Source: Cephalopachus bancanus (lineage: Eukaryota; Chordata; Mammalia; Primates; Tarsiidae). From it: a DNA stretch of 64,000 nucleotides. Below, in pieces: positions 60,367 to 64,000 of the stretch. The stretch is from the NCBI GenBank assembly GCA_027257055.1, contig JAPVLO010000001.1, positions 12,547,501 to 12,611,500 on the forward strand, read 5' to 3'. The notes beneath the pieces were generated by a model. The model did not search any database. It saw only the letters and a list, made by a program, of their open reading frames with translations, and had not been told where the DNA came from. The position numbers and the translations under genes were made by a program. Each line of letters starts with the position of its first letter. Positions within the stretch are counted from its first letter, which is position 1.

Positions 60367-60510
60367 TAAAAAGAAAGAAAAAGAAGGACGGAGAAAGAAA
60401 ACAGAGAAGGAGAGAGGGAAGGAAGAAAAAGAGGAAGAGAAAGAAGGAAAAAAAGCAAGTAAGAAAGAAGGAACAAAAGAAAGAATAAGTGAAAATAAAT
60501 AAAATAAAGA
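60367..60510 (+). repeat. Purine-rich (GAAA/GGAA)n tract
   Basis: About 140 bases of almost only A and G (AAAGAAAGAAAAAGAAGGA type), imperfect and low in pyrimidine. Confidence 0.9.
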
Positions 60511-60714
60511 GAAATTCTTTCACAAATGTTACCCGTCTGGAAAATGTGAAGCTAGTATAGTGATTTTGCCATTATATCTATAAACCCTTGAACATAAAGG
60601 TCAGAATATTTAGTTTAAAGGAATTATTATGGTATTATAAATTATTTGCCTCAATTATCAGTAACTGGTTTAAGTTCAGTTCTTGACTTCTTCTTTTTCA
60701 GTTTGTCTCAAGAA

Positions 60715-60850
60715 ATCCTTTTTAGTTCCTGCTATGTGCCAGGCACTTTGGTGGGTGCTGAGAGCATGAAATGAATTAAGACATGATCTGTGAACAGGGC
60801 AACTCTCAACCCTCAGGAAGGCTGGCTTTTATGTGGGGAATAACACGTGG
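60715..60850 (-). repeat. L2/MIR-like 3' end, antisense
   Basis: 'gttcctgctatgtgccaggc', 'actttggtgggtgctgagag' are the usual antisense L2 tail words. Confidence 0.6.
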
Positions 60851-62740
60851 TAATTTAGCAGCACAGAAGCATCAGCCATTAATGAGTTGAAATTTCAGTG
60901 ACTGAACCCAGCTAAGATATTCAACATCATGTTTCAGGTTCAGACTTTCTCTGAAAAAGCCTCATTACTTCTTAAATAATAGAAAATAATCTTTCTAAGT
61001 GTACCACTCCGTCATAACGCTAAGGTAGTTTTCTGTTTATTTTTAGTTTCTGATTAATAATGCATGACTCTTAATTATATTCACTGTCACCCTGTGCCCA
61101 GGTGTTTGGCATATGCAAGATTTTACTTGAAACATTTATGAATTGGGAAAGGTGATCTCCCACTGATTAGTGGAGTGGAGTAGATTCAACACTTAATATT
61201 GAAATCAGTAATGGCAGTCTGTAGTTCTGTCTCTTGTTGATTGATTCCTAAACAATTATTTTTTTGAGTAGAAATGCAAAATCTTAATCTTGTAGCTTAG
61301 AGACTAAATAAAAAGAATCATTAGCAATGTCTACGTAAGAATATGCCTGAAGTAAGGTGTTTTTTTTCCCAATTCATTAAAATTAACTTAAAGACACTGA
61401 AAACATCATTTGAAGTCTTTACAGCCTTAGAATGATGTGGTTTTCTTAGGTAAATAAAAACGTGAAATATATTTCTTGCTCTGTTCAAATAAAGACGTAT
61501 TTTTTACAAAGTTTTTAAAGATACAGTGTGGTTCACTCAGTATGGTGAGGCAAGCGATTCAACTTATCTTGGGGGAAAATATTAAATTATAGATTATTGT
61601 ACCACTTTAGCCTACATTTTTTTTTTACAATATATTTACAGTATTCTTTGAAAATCTCTACAGGGAACCTTTTGTATTTATAGAATGACAGAAGACAAAA
61701 ACCCTACGTATTGATAATAAAATTGTGAATGTGAATCACATTTTTATGTAAAGTTATGAATTTATATGTCATGAGAACTGTTCTAGCATTACAACACAGA
61801 ATCCTATTCTGTAAAAGGATTAGGGGAGATCTCTATTTGTCTGATCTCAGTTTAATGGCATGATATTGGGAGGTGTATGGAAAATTGCAGACAGTGGGTG
61901 TCTATTCACACCATGCCCTTGGAGAAATGATATTAGCCATGCAAGATAAATTTTATAGCACTCATTAAAGAGTGTGGAGCAGTGATGTGCTTTCATGCGG
62001 CCATTTTTTTAAAAGACTCAGAGCAAATCTATCATTGTATTAAAGCTGAAATGAGCAGTGGGTTAAAAAGTGGTGCTCAGAGGTACTATACTGGTGAAGC
62101 ACCCTTTGAGGCCAAAAGATGCGGAATAACCGCATAGAATACAGTCAATCCACTAACGTCTACAGATTATGCCTTTTGTTAGAAAATAGTTTCCGGAAAG
62201 AAAAAGCCAACCTGGACCCATTAGCCCAGGCCTTTACTAAGACATCATTGTGTGTAAAGCTCCCAGATGCTCCCGAAGATGCTCTTCTGTGGAAATCAAG
62301 GAGCTTAAAGATTTTAGATGGTGAAAGATCAGTCAAAGTTCAGCTTGTTCGTAGAAGAGTTCTCCCTGTAGATTCTTTAAAGTCGTTGGACACTTCTATG
62401 GGATTAAAAGCCAGACCAGCTTGGAAACTAGACAGGGGCAGTCAACATAGGGGAATGGGTTAGTGGCCACTGATTTGAAATTTGGGGTTTAGCAACAGAG
62501 GTGGGGAGAGGTAGCTGGGGCCAAGGTCTTGACAAGAGTCAGTGGAAACTTTCGAGAACTTTGGACCACAGCCATTTTATCTAGTTATCTTAAAAAATAG
62601 TTCCAGTTTCCCACATTTCTCCTCAGGGTTGCATCCAACATAATCTATTCCTGGATCTGTTTCTCAACTAAGATTGAAGCGAAACTTTTTATCTGCTTTT
62701 TTATTTTCACAGTATTCTTAGTGTTCTTAATTTTTCTTCT
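60851..62740. other. No recognised gene or repeat upstream of the second MYO16 exon
   Basis: Nearly 1.9 kb free of Alu and L1. A 114-codon + frame at 62119-62463 has mixed composition but no recognised domain, no evident splice partners and a stop before the exon. I do not call it a gene. Confidence 0.5.
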
Positions 62741-62748
62741 CAATCTAG

Positions 62749-64000
<1,252 letters not shown>

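Noticed and set aside
62119..62463. 114-codon frame just upstream of the second exon as an alternative exon
   Set aside because: It has its own start and stop, no convincing acceptor/donor pair and no recognised domain. Kept only as unassigned sequence.

Overview
The window is nuclear DNA of a primate, most likely a strepsirrhine (lemur-like). The evidence is dimeric Alu elements of a lemur/loris type (left arm reading 'ggctcagcctgtaatcc', right arm 'gcccagcaggtcgaggctgcggtgg', A-rich linker 'acaataaatcaaaaaat'), lineage-type LINE-1 3' ends, and MIR, L2 and MaLR relics. I saw no galago-type tRNA SINEs, which leans towards a lemur, but that is inference.

Two exons are the only coding DNA I recognise. 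They lie at 16468-16611 and 62749-62857 on the + strand. Both encode ankyrin-repeat sequence that I recognise as the N-terminal ankyrin domain of MYO16 (unconventional myosin XVI). Both begin in phase 0, have consensus splice sites and join in frame. The window is therefore the end of one MYO16 intron (1-16467), an exon, a complete 46,137-bp intron (16612-62748), an exon, and the start of the next intron (62858-64000).

The rest is intronic DNA shaped by mobile elements. 1-16467: a mariner copy split by an L1 that is itself split by an Alu, L2 pieces, several Alus, and a long antisense old L1 (12405-15165). 16.6-30 kb: MIR and MaLR relics, GT arrays, L2-like blocks and a sense old L1 (27410-29775). 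30.6-46.8 kb: Alus, lineage-specific L1 3' ends, a MaLR LTR, and two divergent mariner copies bracketing a probable processed pseudogene. 47-58 kb: MIR, L2-like sequence, a young CpG-rich Alu, two MaLR LTRs, a short retroposed LTR-R segment, and two more divergent mariner copies bracketing a hairpin-rich block with a 142-bp palindrome. 58.3-62.7 kb is mostly unassigned.

Most unusual items: (1) two copies (54588-54700 +, 16139-16215 -) of a ~66-83-nt poly(A)-tailed sequence that looks like only the R region of a class I endogenous-retrovirus LTR, retroposed as a unit; (2) a 142-bp spacerless palindrome at 57029-57170; (3) five copies of one ~520-610-bp internally deleted mariner family, four of them in two divergent pairs. 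I saw no CRISPR array, operon or bacterial-type system, and none is expected here. Family names for old repeats come from memory of consensus sequences and were not checked by search.
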